A stretch of DNA of 64,000 bases. It comes from an uncultured Peptostreptococcaceae bacterium. GTDB taxonomy: Bacteria; Bacillota; Clostridia; Peptostreptococcales; Peptostreptococcaceae. Under the pieces are notes generated by a model. That model did no database searches and had not been told where the DNA came from. It saw nothing but the letters and a program-made list of their open reading frames with translations. The stretch's first letter is position 1; the number at the start of each line of letters is the position of its first letter. The stretch is taken from NCBI GenBank assembly GCA_947072565.1, contig CAMTIM010000043.1:1-64000 (forward strand), given 5' to 3'. Made by a program: the position numbers and the translations under genes. Of the stretch, positions 8,922 through 18,606 are shown in pieces.

Positions 8922-9692
8922 CTATTTATAGTATATACTCCATTTCCCAAGTTCCTGAAAGCCTAATTTTCTATATATCTTGCCTGCCTCTTTATTATCA
9001 TAAAATAAACAAGGTATTTTATTTTCATCTAAGAGTTCTCTACAAACCTTAATCATGCATTTAGTTGCATAGCCTCTATTCCTATGGTTAGGATGTGTCC
9101 CAACACCAACAATCATTGCATGTGTGTTAGTTTCTGCAGTACTCTTTGCCATGGCTATTACTTGTCTATTTTTTTCTATGCAATATCCTCTACCACTTTT
9201 TAGTCCATTTTTTACACTCTCTGATGTAGTGTTGTCAAATTCATCTATTAACTCATAGAGTTTAACAACTTTATTTATATTTCCAAATCCTATTTTTTTA
9301 ATTTTTATATTTGTATTGATATTTTGGAGATTATTTTTACTGTCTAACTTGCAAAAATTCACTACTCTTCTTTTTTTAAAATTCAATTTATCAGCCAATA
9401 TATCCAAACTCTCAGATTTTCCACTTATCTCTTTATATTTCAATTTATTTATAAGTCGTGCAAACTCATTTACTTCAAATTTATTATATGAATAAAACAC
9501 AACAAACTCAAAATATTTAAATAAGACGCCCTCTATATTGCCTCTTTTATCAATACCTGCCCATATATTCAAAAAATAATTATCATATCCATATCTTTCT
9601 ATATCCCCTATTATAGATAAATTGAACTCAGGCTCTTTTTTTAAATACGCCATAACTTTATTATGATAACTATTATTAAGCTTTACAATCAT
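8922..9692 (-). CDS. GNAT family N-acetyltransferase
   Basis: I start at ATG 9692 (256 residues) because AGGGGGAC lies just before it; the reading frame stays open further upstream to a TTG, which would place the ribosome site inside the gene. The C-terminal half holds the GNAT acetyl-CoA fold: a VGVGTHPNHRNRGYATKCM motif A (the R/Q-x-x-G-x-G/A loop as RNRGYA), and YRKLGFQELGKW at the end. The N-terminal half (LNNSYHNKVMAYLKKEPEFNLSIIGDIERYG) resembles the two-domain GNAT proteins of Firmicutes. The substrate is unknown. It stands alone between the ROK kinase and rarA. Confidence 0.87.
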   Translation of the reverse strand: MIVKLNNSYHNKVMAYLKKEPEFNLSIIGDIERYGYDNYFLNIWAGIDKRGNIEGVLFKYFEFVVFYSYNKFEVNEFARLINKLKYKEISGKSESLDILADKLNFKKRRVVNFCKLDSKNNLQNINTNIKIKKIGFGNINKVVKLYELIDEFDNTTSESVKNGLKSGRGYCIEKNRQVIAMAKSTAETNTHAMIVGVGTHPNHRNRGYATKCMIKVCRELLDENKIPCLFYDNKEAGKIYRKLGFQELGKWSIYYK

Positions 9693-9844
9693 AAAACGTC
9701 CCCCTGATATAAATTTTTCGCCTTTATATTTTGCCAATGTAATAACGATAATTTAAAGTTTTATAATAGTTTATTCTAAATATATTGTATTTTATGTGTA
9801 TTTATATCCAAAAATTTTTTATATTTTAAAAATTATATAATTTA

Positions 9845-11119
9845 CTAATTCTTCTTTTTTATACTGTTCCAATATTGTTTAAAAGCTGTTTCATTTTTAT
9901 TTTCACAAGGTATATAGTAATTTTTATCCTTTATTGGTTGTGGCAAGTATTGCTGTTTAACATAGTGATTCTCATAATTGTGCGGATATTTATAATCCAC
10001 TCCTCTACCTAAATCTTTAGCTCCGCTATAATGAGCATCTTTTAAATTAAGCGGAATATCTCCTATTTCTATATTATCTAAATCTGATAATGCTAAATCT
10101 ATAGCTTTAATAACAGAGTCTGATTTAGGGCACTGTGCTAAATATATTGTAGCTTGTGCAAGTGGGATTCTAGCTTCTGGAAAACCTAACTGTAGTGCTG
10201 ATGCAACACATGCTTGTGTTATTGTTATAGCTTGTGGAACTGCTAGTCCTACATCTTCACTTGCAACACATAATAATCTTCTAGTTATTCCTTGTATATC
10301 TCCAGCCTTAACAAGCCTAGCTAAATAATGAATAGATGCATCTGCATCAGAACCTCTTAAGGATTTATGAAACGCAGACATTATAGAGTATGCGTCATCT
10401 CCACCTTTATCATAACTTAACATCTTAATACTAGAACATTCAACAACGTTATCTAGAGTTATATTTACAGAATTAGAAGCAATATCTATGCTAGCATTAA
10501 AAACTAATTCTAATTTATTTAAAGCACTTCTCATATCCCCATTACAAGTTTCAGAAATATATTCTAAGGCATTTTCTTCTACATTAATAGTTTCATATGT
10601 ATATAGCTCTTCAAACTTGTCTACCGCCCTTTTTAAGCCTTTAAATATATCTTCTTTTTGTATAGGTTTAAACTCAAATATAGTACTTCTACTTAATATA
10701 GCTTTATATACCACAAAATATGGGTTATCTGCTGTACTTGCTATTAATGTTACAGACCCATCTTCAATAACTTCAAGTAATGACTGCTGTTGTTTTCTAT
10801 TTAGAGCTTGGATTTCATCTAACATTAAAATTATCCCATTATATGAAAATAAATCTCTTTTGGTAGCATCTATCACTTCTTTTATTTCTTTCACTCCACA
10901 ATTTACAGCATTTAACTTAACATATTTTTTTCCTGTAATAGCAGCAATTATATTGGCTAATGTAGTTTTACCTGTCCCTGGCGGTCCAAACAAAATCATA
11001 TTTGGTATAGATTTATTATGTATAAGCTTATTAAGAATTTTGCCTTTGCCTATTATATGTGATTGACCTACCATGTCATCAATTTGTTGTGGGCGTAGTC
11101 TATCTGCTAATGGTTGCAT
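9845..11119 (-). CDS. rarA: Replication-associated recombination protein RarA (MgsA)
   Basis: A AAA+ ATPase related to clamp loaders that acts at stalled replication forks. The start is ATG 11119 (424 residues, MQPLADRLRPQ), because GAGGAGG lies directly before it; an upstream in-frame ATG at 11161 lies within the codY terminator. Visible motifs are LRPQQIDDMVGQSHIIG, Walker A GPPGTGKTT, Walker B LMLDEIQALNR, sensor 1 ASTADNPYF, and the RarA-specific C-terminal HYSGAKDLGRGVDYKYPH. The family helps fork repair and is known from E. coli and Bacillus; no specific partner is encoded next to it. Confidence 0.95.
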   Translation of the reverse strand: MQPLADRLRPQQIDDMVGQSHIIGKGKILNKLIHNKSIPNMILFGPPGTGKTTLANIIAAITGKKYVKLNAVNCGVKEIKEVIDATKRDLFSYNGIILMLDEIQALNRKQQQSLLEVIEDGSVTLIASTADNPYFVVYKAILSRSTIFEFKPIQKEDIFKGLKRAVDKFEELYTYETINVEENALEYISETCNGDMRSALNKLELVFNASIDIASNSVNITLDNVVECSSIKMLSYDKGGDDAYSIMSAFHKSLRGSDADASIHYLARLVKAGDIQGITRRLLCVASEDVGLAVPQAITITQACVASALQLGFPEARIPLAQATIYLAQCPKSDSVIKAIDLALSDLDNIEIGDIPLNLKDAHYSGAKDLGRGVDYKYPHNYENHYVKQQYLPQPIKDKNYYIPCENKNETAFKQYWNSIKKKN

Positions 11120-11144
11120 AATTCCTCCTCTTTTTTTATAAAAT

Positions 11145-11175
11145 AAAAGGTATCTATGCAATATAGATACCTTTT
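11145..11175 (-). terminator. Terminator after codY
   Basis: Perfect 13-base arms AAAAGGTATCTAT (11145-11157) and complement (11163-11175) with a 5-base loop and a T-rich tail on the minus strand, 20 bases after the codY stop. It lies in front of rarA, which must use another promoter or readthrough. Confidence 0.85.
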
Positions 11176-11195
11176 GTATATTAATGAATTAATTG

Positions 11196-11981
11196 TTAGT
11201 GATTACTTTTTAATTTTTTTAATTCTTCTATAAGTTTATCATTAAGTATCTTTATGTGAGTACCCTTCATTCCTAGAGATCTTGACTCTATAACTCCAGC
11301 ACTTTCAAATTTTCTTAATGCATTTACTATAACTGATCTTGTTATTCCAACTCTATCAGCTATTTTACTTGCAACAAGTAATCCTTCTCTTCCCTTTAAT
11401 TCTTCAAATATATGTTCTACAGCTTCAAGTTCTGAATAAGATAATGTTCCTATAGCCATTTGTACTACAGCTTTTTTTCTCATTTCTTCTTCTAGTTGCT
11501 CCCCTATTGATCTTAATATTTCAAGACCAATTACTGTTGCACTATATTCAGCTATAACTAAATCATCGTCTGTAAAAATTTCATCATATCTTGAAAGAAC
11601 TAAAGAACCAAGTCTTTGTCCACTACCAAGTATTGGAACTATAGTAGTATTTTTTTCAGTTCTATCTTGCTCATCTGGGAATACTTTTAATAACGCTTCG
11701 CCAGTTAAGTTTTCTTGTGTTTCTGAAATTTTTAACATATTTTTGTTGTATTCACTAGGAAATTTCTTTTGATTAGTTCCTTCTTCTTCCATTGCTGAAC
11801 TATCTTTTTCATTGCTAAGATATAATCCTAAAACTTTACCTTTAGAGCTTAATACGTATGCATTTGAATTTAATACTTCTCCTAATGCTCCTGCTAATAA
11901 ATTGAAGGATACATTACTTCCACCGCTTGTTTGCAATGTCTTGTTTATTCTTCTAGTTTTTTGTAATACTTCACTTGCCAT
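11196..11981 (-). CDS. codY: Global nutrient regulator CodY
   Basis: A 261-residue GTP- and branched-chain-amino-acid-sensing regulator, of family length. The N-terminal GAF domain (about 1-155) includes the [24 protein letters not shown] region that forms the Ile/Val pocket, and [11 protein letters not shown]. The C-terminal winged helix includes [30 protein letters not shown], the conserved DNA-recognition segment. CodY represses amino-acid transport, biosynthesis and, in related clostridia, toxin genes in rich conditions. The nearby brnQ has a candidate CodY box. Start ATG has GAGGAG before it. Not linked to the clpQY/xerC genes found next to Bacillus codY. Confidence 0.98.
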   Translation of the reverse strand: MASEVLQKTRRINKTLQTSGGSNVSFNLLAGALGEVLNSNAYVLSSKGKVLGLYLSNEKDSSAMEEEGTNQKKFPSEYNKNMLKISETQENLTGEALLKVFPDEQDRTEKNTTIVPILGSGQRLGSLVLSRYDEIFTDDDLVIAEYSATVIGLEILRSIGEQLEEEMRKKAVVQMAIGTLSYSELEAVEHIFEELKGREGLLVASKIADRVGITRSVIVNALRKFESAGVIESRSLGMKGTHIKILNDKLIEELKKLKSNH

Positions 11982-12133
11982 TTATAATTCATCTCCTCAT
12001 GTAAATTCTGCCTCTACAAGCCCTTGTCTTTACATTATCTATTTTCAATATTTTTCCCTATTTTATGCTAATTTGTGCAATTGAAATGTTATCACAAATC
12101 TCTGTCTTTTTCAATAGAATTGTTATTATTTTT

Positions 12134-14275
12134 TTAATTTTCGCTATTTTCCTGCAAAATATCTTTATCCACTTCTTTGTCTGATTTTTTGTCTATTTCT
12201 TTTTCCATATCTTTCCCATTTTGTTTATAGCATTCTTTATCTGAACAAATAACCTTAGTATCATTTTTTGTTATTTTTTCAATCATATAAGAACCGCATT
12301 TATCACATATTTCTCCTGTTGGTTTGTTCCAAGTTATAAAGTCACATCCTGGATAATTAGAACATCCATAAAAAGCTTTACCCCTCTTAGACTTTCTAAG
12401 TATTATATCTCCATCATGGCATTTTGGACACTTTACACCGACTTTGTTAACAAGTGGCTTTGTAGTTTTGCATTCTGGGTAATTTTTACAAGCCATGAAT
12501 TTTCCAAACCTTCCATACTTGATAACCATATTTTCTCCACAAGTTTCACATATTTCATCAGTTTCTTCATCCATGTTAATTTTTTCTATGCTTTCCATAG
12601 CTATCTCTATAGCTTCTTTTAAAGGTTCATATGCTTCAGATACAACTGATTTCCACTCTGTATTACCTTCTTCTATTTCATCTAACTTATTTTCCATATG
12701 TGCTGTAAAATCAACATCTATAAATTTTTGGAAGTTATTTTCTAATATGTCAGTTACTATTATCCCTAACTCTGTTGGGCATAAACTAGTACCTTGTTTT
12801 TCAACATATTCTCTATTTAATATAGTACTTATAGTTGGTGAATAAGTACTAGGTCTACCTATTCCTAGTTCTTCTAAAGTTTTTACTAAACTTGCCTCTG
12901 TAAACCTTGCTGGCGGTTGAGTAAAATGTTGAAGTGGCAATGTATTTTCAAGTTTTAAAATATCACCTTCATTAATTACAGGTAAAATTTTATCTTCTCT
13001 ATCCGTAAAATTATATATTTTAGTATATCCATCAAACTTCATCTTAGATCCAGTTGCCTTAAATACATAGTTGTCTATTCTACATTCAACATTTAAAATG
13101 TCAAATACTGAATCTTCCATTTGACTTGCTACAAATCTTCTCCAAATTAAGTTATATAACTTATACTGATCTCTAGTTAAAGAACTCTTTATACTATCTG
13201 GTGTTTTATCTACATAAGTTGGTCTTATTGCCTCATGTGCATCCTGAACTTTTTTTGTTTCTTTTTTCTCTTTTTTATCAGCACTTGATTTATAATAGTT
13301 TTCACCTATCACATCTAATATGTAGTCTTTTGATTTTTCTTTAGCTTCATCAGATATTCTCTTAGAATCGGTTCTTATATATGATATAAGACCTACTGTT
13401 TCTTTATCTATATCTATACCTTCATATAATTCTTGTGCTACGCTCATTGTCTTCTTTGTTGTAAACGAAAGCTTATTTGCAGCTTCTTGTTGCAACATAC
13501 TTGTTGTAAATGGTTTTGGAGCTGATTTTTTTCTTGATTTAGATTCTATAGATACTACATCTAAATCTTTATCTTTTATATCATTTAATATCTCGTTTAC
13601 CATTTCTTCATTTTCTATTTCTAACTTTTGATTATCTTTTCCATAAAACTTTAAACTTATATCTTCATTAGAATTTGTTTTAGCTTCTAATTCTATACTC
13701 CAATATTCCTTTGGTATAAATGCTTTTATTTCTTTTTCTCTATCACATATAAGTTTTGTTGTTACGGATTGTACTCTACCAGCACTAAGCCCTTTTCTAA
13801 CTTTTTGCCAAAGTATTGGACTTATTTGGTATCCTAATAATCTATCTAATACTCTTCTAGCTTGCTGAGCATCTACTACACTTAAATCTATATTTCTAGG
13901 ACTTTTTATAGCTTTCTTAATGGCATCTTTAGTTATTTCATTAAACTCTATCCTACACTCTTCAGTTTGGTCTAGACCTAATATATGAGCTAAATGCCAT
14001 GATATAGCTTCCCCTTCTCTATCAGGGTCAGTTGCTAAGTACACTTTTTTAGATTTTTTCGCTTCTTTTTTTAATTCCTTTATTACATCGCCTTTGCCTC
14101 GTATATTTATATACTGCGGTTCAAAATTGTTTTCTATATCTACACCTAATTTACTTTTAGGTAAATCCCTAACATGTCCTACAGAAGCTTTTACTGTATA
14201 ATGTCCTTTTCCTAAAAATTTTTCTATGGTTTTAGCTTTCGCAGGCGACTCCACGATGACTAATGTTTTGGCCAT
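12134..14275 (-). CDS. topA: DNA topoisomerase I
   Basis: A 713-residue type IA topoisomerase that relaxes negative supercoils. The TOPRIM domain starts at residue 3 (LVIVESPAKAKTIEKFLG) and includes LATDPDREGEAISWHL. The active-site tyrosine is in GLISYIRTDSKRIS (about residue 300). The C-terminus carries three four-cysteine zinc modules: CETCGENMV...CKNYPEC, CPKCHDGDI...CSNYPGC and CDKCGSYM...CSDKEC, then a charged tail rich in Lys and Asp. The start ATG follows GGGGGTG. It lies 28 bases after dprA, the usual dprA-topA pairing in Firmicutes. Confidence 0.98.
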   Translation of the reverse strand: MAKTLVIVESPAKAKTIEKFLGKGHYTVKASVGHVRDLPKSKLGVDIENNFEPQYINIRGKGDVIKELKKEAKKSKKVYLATDPDREGEAISWHLAHILGLDQTEECRIEFNEITKDAIKKAIKSPRNIDLSVVDAQQARRVLDRLLGYQISPILWQKVRKGLSAGRVQSVTTKLICDREKEIKAFIPKEYWSIELEAKTNSNEDISLKFYGKDNQKLEIENEEMVNEILNDIKDKDLDVVSIESKSRKKSAPKPFTTSMLQQEAANKLSFTTKKTMSVAQELYEGIDIDKETVGLISYIRTDSKRISDEAKEKSKDYILDVIGENYYKSSADKKEKKETKKVQDAHEAIRPTYVDKTPDSIKSSLTRDQYKLYNLIWRRFVASQMEDSVFDILNVECRIDNYVFKATGSKMKFDGYTKIYNFTDREDKILPVINEGDILKLENTLPLQHFTQPPARFTEASLVKTLEELGIGRPSTYSPTISTILNREYVEKQGTSLCPTELGIIVTDILENNFQKFIDVDFTAHMENKLDEIEEGNTEWKSVVSEAYEPLKEAIEIAMESIEKINMDEETDEICETCGENMVIKYGRFGKFMACKNYPECKTTKPLVNKVGVKCPKCHDGDIILRKSKRGKAFYGCSNYPGCDFITWNKPTGEICDKCGSYMIEKITKNDTKVICSDKECYKQNGKDMEKEIDKKSDKEVDKDILQENSEN

Positions 14276-14303
14276 AAACCCACACCCCCACTATCTATGT
14301 TAT

Positions 14304-15404
14304 TTATACATTTAAACTGTATGTTTTATTATTCATCTCTACTAATACATCTTTTAATACTAGCTCACTCAAAATTGTATTTACAGATTTTATTTCCATT
14401 CTAGTATTATCACATATTTCATCTATATGCAAGACACCTTGCTTTTTTATTGTATCTATTATTACGGTACTTTCTTTGTTTAAGTTCATATTATCATACT
14501 TTTTTAAATTTTCTCTACTTTTAATATTAACTATTTGGTATTCATTTAAAATATCCTCTATATTATCTATTAATTTAGCACCTTCTTTTATAATTTGATT
14601 GCATCCCTTACTCATATAGGAATTTATATTTCCTGGCACTGCATATATGTTTTTACCTTGTTCTAGACCAAATTCAGCGGTTATTAATGCACCACTTTTT
14701 TTAGCAGCCTCCACTACTATTACGCCTTCACTAATTCCACTTATTATTCTATTTCGATTTACATAGTTACTTGGAAAAACACTTGAATTAATATTATAAT
14801 CTGAGATTATCAATCCACCACTTTCTAATATCTTATTTGCTAAATAAATATTTTTTTTAGGCAATACATTATTTATAGATGAGCCTAATACTGCAATAGT
14901 TTTCCCCAAACCTTCCATACACCCCATATGTGCATATGAATCTATACCAAAAGCCAAACCACTTATTACATTTATGCCTACATTAGAAAGACTTTTGCTT
15001 ATTGAGGTTGCACAACTCATTCCATATTTTGTAGCTTTCCTTGAACCAACTACTGCTAGACCAATATTTTTATTTATTATTTTTATATCACCTTTGTAAA
15101 ATATAATATTTGGTGCATCATAGATATATTTCAAATTATTTGGATAATCATTTTCCTCAATACAAATATAATTTATATTTTCCTTAATATTTTTCTCTTT
15201 TATTTCATCTAAATATGAAATACTTTTATATTTTACTATATTTTCCTTAATATTTAAATTTATATTTTTTAAATTATATATTTCTTTATCGCTAAGATAA
15301 ATTAATTCTTCTATATTTAGATTGTTATCCTTTATTTTATCTATAGTTTTATTGGTTACTCCATTTATTGAATTTAACCACAAATACGCATCTTTCTTTT
15401 CCAT
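14304..15404 (-). CDS. dprA: DNA processing protein DprA (Smf)
   Basis: A 366-residue DprA: the Rossmann core has LAVVGSRKATKYG, ISGLAFGIDSYAHMGC, the IAVLGSSINNVLP segment and a conserved GALITAEFGLEQGKNIYAVPG block. The C-terminal winged-helix-like domain (about 300-366) is present. In transformable bacteria DprA loads RecA on incoming single-stranded DNA; many non-competent clostridia keep it as well. The N-terminal region (about 1-100) is poorly conserved and Asn/Lys/Ile-rich, as usual. It is 9 bases after the YifB/ComM-like gene and 28 before topA, so the three form one operon with yraN. Confidence 0.95.
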   Translation of the reverse strand: MEKKDAYLWLNSINGVTNKTIDKIKDNNLNIEELIYLSDKEIYNLKNINLNIKENIVKYKSISYLDEIKEKNIKENINYICIEENDYPNNLKYIYDAPNIIFYKGDIKIINKNIGLAVVGSRKATKYGMSCATSISKSLSNVGINVISGLAFGIDSYAHMGCMEGLGKTIAVLGSSINNVLPKKNIYLANKILESGGLIISDYNINSSVFPSNYVNRNRIISGISEGVIVVEAAKKSGALITAEFGLEQGKNIYAVPGNINSYMSKGCNQIIKEGAKLIDNIEDILNEYQIVNIKSRENLKKYDNMNLNKESTVIIDTIKKQGVLHIDEICDNTRMEIKSVNTILSELVLKDVLVEMNNKTYSLNV

Positions 15405-15413
15405 GTTTTTCTC

Positions 15414-16955
15414 CTATTTGAAATAAGTATAATAAGCTTTTCTAAATGAAAAAGCTTCCATAATATGATTTGAATATATATTTTCACTACTTTCCAAATC
15501 AGCTATAGTTCTAGCTACTTTTAATAATTTTGTATAACTTCTATTACTCAGTTTATACTTATTCAGTATTAATTTTGTAGTATTTAAAGCTTGCTCATCT
15601 AGTTTACAATAGTCTAGCAGCTTAGATGATTTTATTTCATCATTTGTTTTTATATTTTCGTTTTTAAATCTTATACCTTGAATATTTCTTGCATTTTCCA
15701 CTCTATTTCTAATAACATCTGAGCTTTCACAATTAGTATTATTATTTAGTTCTTCATAAGATACAGAATCCACTTGTATAAAAATATCAAATCTATCTAA
15801 CAAAGGTCCTGATATTTTATTTATATATCTACTTATCTCAAATCCACTACATTTACATTCATTATCGGATAAGTAGTATCCACACTGACATGGATTCATC
15901 GCTCCTACTAAAAGTAGATTGCATGGGTATTGTATATTTTGCTTTACTCTCGATATATTTATGTATTTATCTTCTATTGGCTGTCTTAGTGTTTCTAATA
16001 TACGTCTATCAAATTCTGCTATCTCGTCTAAGAATAATACTCCTCTATGAGATAATACCACCTCTCCAGGTGTTGCATTAGCTCCTCCACCTATTAGAGA
16101 TTGCCTTGTTGAAGTATGATGAGGTGATCTAAATGGTCTTTTATAAATTATGCCTTCATTTTCATTTATAAGACCTGATGCACTATATATTTTGCTTACT
16201 TCTATCATTTCATCTTTTTCTATTTGTGGTAATATTGTTCTTATACGTTTTGCAATCATAGTTTTACCAGACCCTGGGGGACCTATCATAAGTATATTAT
16301 GATTTCCTGCTGCTGCTATTTCTGCACTTCGCTTAACAAAATAATTACCTTTTACATCTTTAAAATCTTCATCATAGTATTTCTTATTGACTTCATCTAT
16401 ATTAAATCTTTTATTTTCTAAAATTTCATTGCTATCTATTTGTAAATTACCATTTAAAAACTCAATACATTCCTTTAAGCTCCCTACAGGAACTATTTCT
16501 ATATTATCTACAAAAGAACTCTCTACTATGTTTTCTAATGGTACAAATATTCTTTTTATATTTTTATTTTTAGCACCTATAACTATAGGTAGTATTCCCT
16601 TTACAGTTCTTATTTTTCCATCTAGTGATACTTCACCTACAAACATACTTTCATTTAAATAATTATCATCTTTTTTTATAAATCCTCTTAAAATCCCAAT
16701 AGCTATAGGTAAGTCAAAAAATGAACCTTCTTTTTTCATATCAGCTGGAGATAAATTTATTATTATCCTAGAATTTGGAAACTTAAATCCACTATTTATT
16801 ATTGCCGATTTAACTCTATCTCTAGATTCTTTTATTTCAGTACTAGCAAGACCAACTATATTAAAACAAGGCATTCCATTGTTTATATCCACTTCTACTC
16901 TTACCAGAAATCCTTCTATTCCTATTAAATTACTACCATTTATAATACTAAACAT
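15414..16955 (-). CDS. YifB/ComM-type Mg-chelatase-like AAA+ ATPase
   Basis: A 513-residue member of the YifB/ComM family. The N-terminal ChlI-like domain (1-170) includes NIVGLASTEIKESRDRVKSAI, IINLSPADMKKEGSFFDLPIA and the VGEVSLDGKIR motif. The AAA+ module has Walker A GPPGSGKTMIAKR and Walker B VLFLDEIAEFDRR. A C4 zinc motif follows (NPCQCGYYLSDNECKCS). The C-terminal Mg-chelatase helical domain has NRSYTKLLKVARTIADLE. ComM of Vibrio and Haemophilus promotes branch migration in transformation, so a role with DprA is plausible; it is inferred from the operon and family. Start follows AAAGGAG. Confidence 0.94.
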   Translation of the reverse strand: MFSIINGSNLIGIEGFLVRVEVDINNGMPCFNIVGLASTEIKESRDRVKSAIINSGFKFPNSRIIINLSPADMKKEGSFFDLPIAIGILRGFIKKDDNYLNESMFVGEVSLDGKIRTVKGILPIVIGAKNKNIKRIFVPLENIVESSFVDNIEIVPVGSLKECIEFLNGNLQIDSNEILENKRFNIDEVNKKYYDEDFKDVKGNYFVKRSAEIAAAGNHNILMIGPPGSGKTMIAKRIRTILPQIEKDEMIEVSKIYSASGLINENEGIIYKRPFRSPHHTSTRQSLIGGGANATPGEVVLSHRGVLFLDEIAEFDRRILETLRQPIEDKYINISRVKQNIQYPCNLLLVGAMNPCQCGYYLSDNECKCSGFEISRYINKISGPLLDRFDIFIQVDSVSYEELNNNTNCESSDVIRNRVENARNIQGIRFKNENIKTNDEIKSSKLLDYCKLDEQALNTTKLILNKYKLSNRSYTKLLKVARTIADLESSENIYSNHIMEAFSFRKAYYTYFK

Positions 16956-16966
16956 AGCTCTCCTTT

Positions 16967-17311
16967 CTAAAAAGCGTTTACTATATGATTAACTTTATTC
17001 TCATTTAAATAAACTTCTATAACATCAAATCTAATCGGTACATTATTTAAATTATTTTTGAAAACATAATACTTTGCAGTATTTGTTATTTTTTTTATTT
17101 TTTTATAATTAACAGCTTCACATGGATATCCATATTTTATATTACTCCTTGCTTTAACTTCTACAAACACAAGTTCATTTTCTAATTTTGTTATTATATC
17201 GATTTCACCTGTTTTTATTTTATAGTTAAATTCTAATATTTGAGCACCTTTATTCAATAAATATCTAGATGCTATACTCTCACCTAAGTCACCTTTTTGT
17301 TTATTATTCAT
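16967..17311 (-). CDS. yraN: YraN family nuclease-like protein (UPF0102)
   Basis: A 114-residue protein with a Holliday-junction-resolvase/restriction-endonuclease-like fold. The motif E-(x)n-D-(x)n-ExK is present as GEIDIITKLENELVFVEVKAR, preceded by KGDLGESIASRYLLNKGAQILE. The biological role of YraN is not established. It precedes the YifB ATPase by 11 bases and is the first gene of the yraN-yifB-dprA-topA run, an arrangement seen widely and consistent with DNA processing. The ATG follows AGGAGAG. Confidence 0.92.
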   Translation of the reverse strand: MNNKQKGDLGESIASRYLLNKGAQILEFNYKIKTGEIDIITKLENELVFVEVKARSNIKYGYPCEAVNYKKIKKITNTAKYYVFKNNLNNVPIRFDVIEVYLNENKVNHIVNAF

Positions 17312-17439
17312 ACTCTCTCCTAATTTTTAACTTTTTTGTAATTATGACCTTTTTAATATTTATATATACACTATTTATCTTCCCAATGTTAATTAGTTGA
17401 AATGGATTAGTTTTTATTTAATTTGTACATAGTATAAAA

Positions 17440-17477
17440 ATACAAGCCCTATGAAAATTTTCATAGGGCTTGTATTT
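17440..17477 (-). terminator. Terminator after the hydroxyacid dehydrogenase gene
   Basis: A perfect 38-base palindrome whose arms contain ACAAGCCCTATGAAAA, beginning at the stop codon side of the 17478 gene and followed on the minus strand by TTTTATA. Strong stem. Confidence 0.85.
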
Positions 17478-18530
17478 TTATATTATGTGTACTCCTTTAT
17501 TATCTGGCACGCTTTTATAAATCACTCTATCATTTATACTTTTTATAGATTGACATCCAGTTAATATCATAGTTGAACTCAATTCGCTTTTTAACTTATT
17601 TACATAAGTCTCTACACCTTCAGTTTGACCTCCAAATGAAGCTGTTATAAATGGTCTTCCTATTAGCACTGCATCTGCACCTAATCCTATCATTTTAAGT
17701 ACATCTACACCACTTCTAATCGCTCCATCTACAAGTATAGTCACTCTACCTTTTACTGCTTTTGCTATTCGAGGTAGCACCTCACAAACACCAGGTGTAC
17801 AATCTAATACTCTACCTCCATGATTTGATACTACGATAGCATCAGCACCACAATCAGCTGCCATTAATGCATCCTGAACTGTCATTATTCCTTTTACTAT
17901 AAATGGCAATTTAGTAGATTGTTTTAATTCTTTTAGTGCTTTCATATCCTTAGGCTCTACTGTTTTTCCATGCATTGATAAAGTAACTAAACCACATGCA
18001 TCTATATCTACTCCTACAGCTATTGCACCACTATCTTCTGCTAACTTAATTTTCTTTATTATGTCATCATTTTCCCATGGCTTTATAAATACTATTCCTT
18101 GACCATTATTTTCTTTTAAAACCTTTAAATTTTCCAATAAAAACTCATCTACTGCTGTATCTCCTACCATTGCAATAATACCACTGTTTGCACAACCCTT
18201 TACAACCGGCTCTATATATTCTCTTTCAGATACTTGACCACCCATATTTAAAGTAGTACCTGTTATTGGTGCTGCAAATATAGGCGCCTCCATCCTTTGT
18301 CCAAATAACTCAACACTCATATCTGGATTAGATACATTGTGAATTACTCTCATATTTATTTTTACAGAGTCTAAGCTTTTTCTACTTTCAATAAATGAAG
18401 ATCCGCTTCCTTTTCCACCCATTCCAGGAACTTCACCTGCACAAGCTACACCATTACATACCTTACAAACTTTACAACTTCCATTGAAATTTTCTCTTGC
18501 TTTTTTTTCTAATTCTTTAAAATCCATCAT
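17478..18530 (-). CDS. FMN-dependent alpha-hydroxyacid oxidase/dehydrogenase family protein
   Basis: A 350-residue TIM-barrel flavoprotein of the lactate/glycolate oxidase family. I place the start at ATG 18530 (or 18527) because GGAGG is immediately before; a further-upstream TTG would overlap that site. Seen are FAAPITGTTLN, the substrate/FMN motif AIVVSNHGGRVLDCTPG (catalytic His in NHGG), LVDGAIRSGVDVLKMIGLGADAVLIGRPF. It has a Cys cluster near the N-terminus (C-KV-C-KV-C-NGVA-C), not part of the classical family, suggesting a metal or Fe-S site and an electron acceptor other than oxygen, as would suit an anaerobe. The substrate is unknown. Monocistronic with its own terminator. Confidence 0.88.
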   Translation of the reverse strand: MMDFKELEKKARENFNGSCKVCKVCNGVACAGEVPGMGGKGSGSSFIESRKSLDSVKINMRVIHNVSNPDMSVELFGQRMEAPIFAAPITGTTLNMGGQVSEREYIEPVVKGCANSGIIAMVGDTAVDEFLLENLKVLKENNGQGIVFIKPWENDDIIKKIKLAEDSGAIAVGVDIDACGLVTLSMHGKTVEPKDMKALKELKQSTKLPFIVKGIMTVQDALMAADCGADAIVVSNHGGRVLDCTPGVCEVLPRIAKAVKGRVTILVDGAIRSGVDVLKMIGLGADAVLIGRPFITASFGGQTEGVETYVNKLKSELSSTMILTGCQSIKSINDRVIYKSVPDNKGVHII

Positions 18531-18606
18531 AGCTTCCTCCAATTTAAATTTGTTTTAAATAATGTATATTGTAATAACCTATTAATTTAAAGTAGTTCTT
18601 TGTATT

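Noticed and set aside
12040-12060. CodY-box-like sequence upstream of codY (CTATTTTCAATATTT)
   Set aside because: About five mismatches to the consensus, no better than chance in this AT-rich DNA.
18543-18606. Regulatory element upstream of the hydroxyacid oxidase gene
   Set aside because: Only AT-rich sequence with no clear boxes or inverted repeats.
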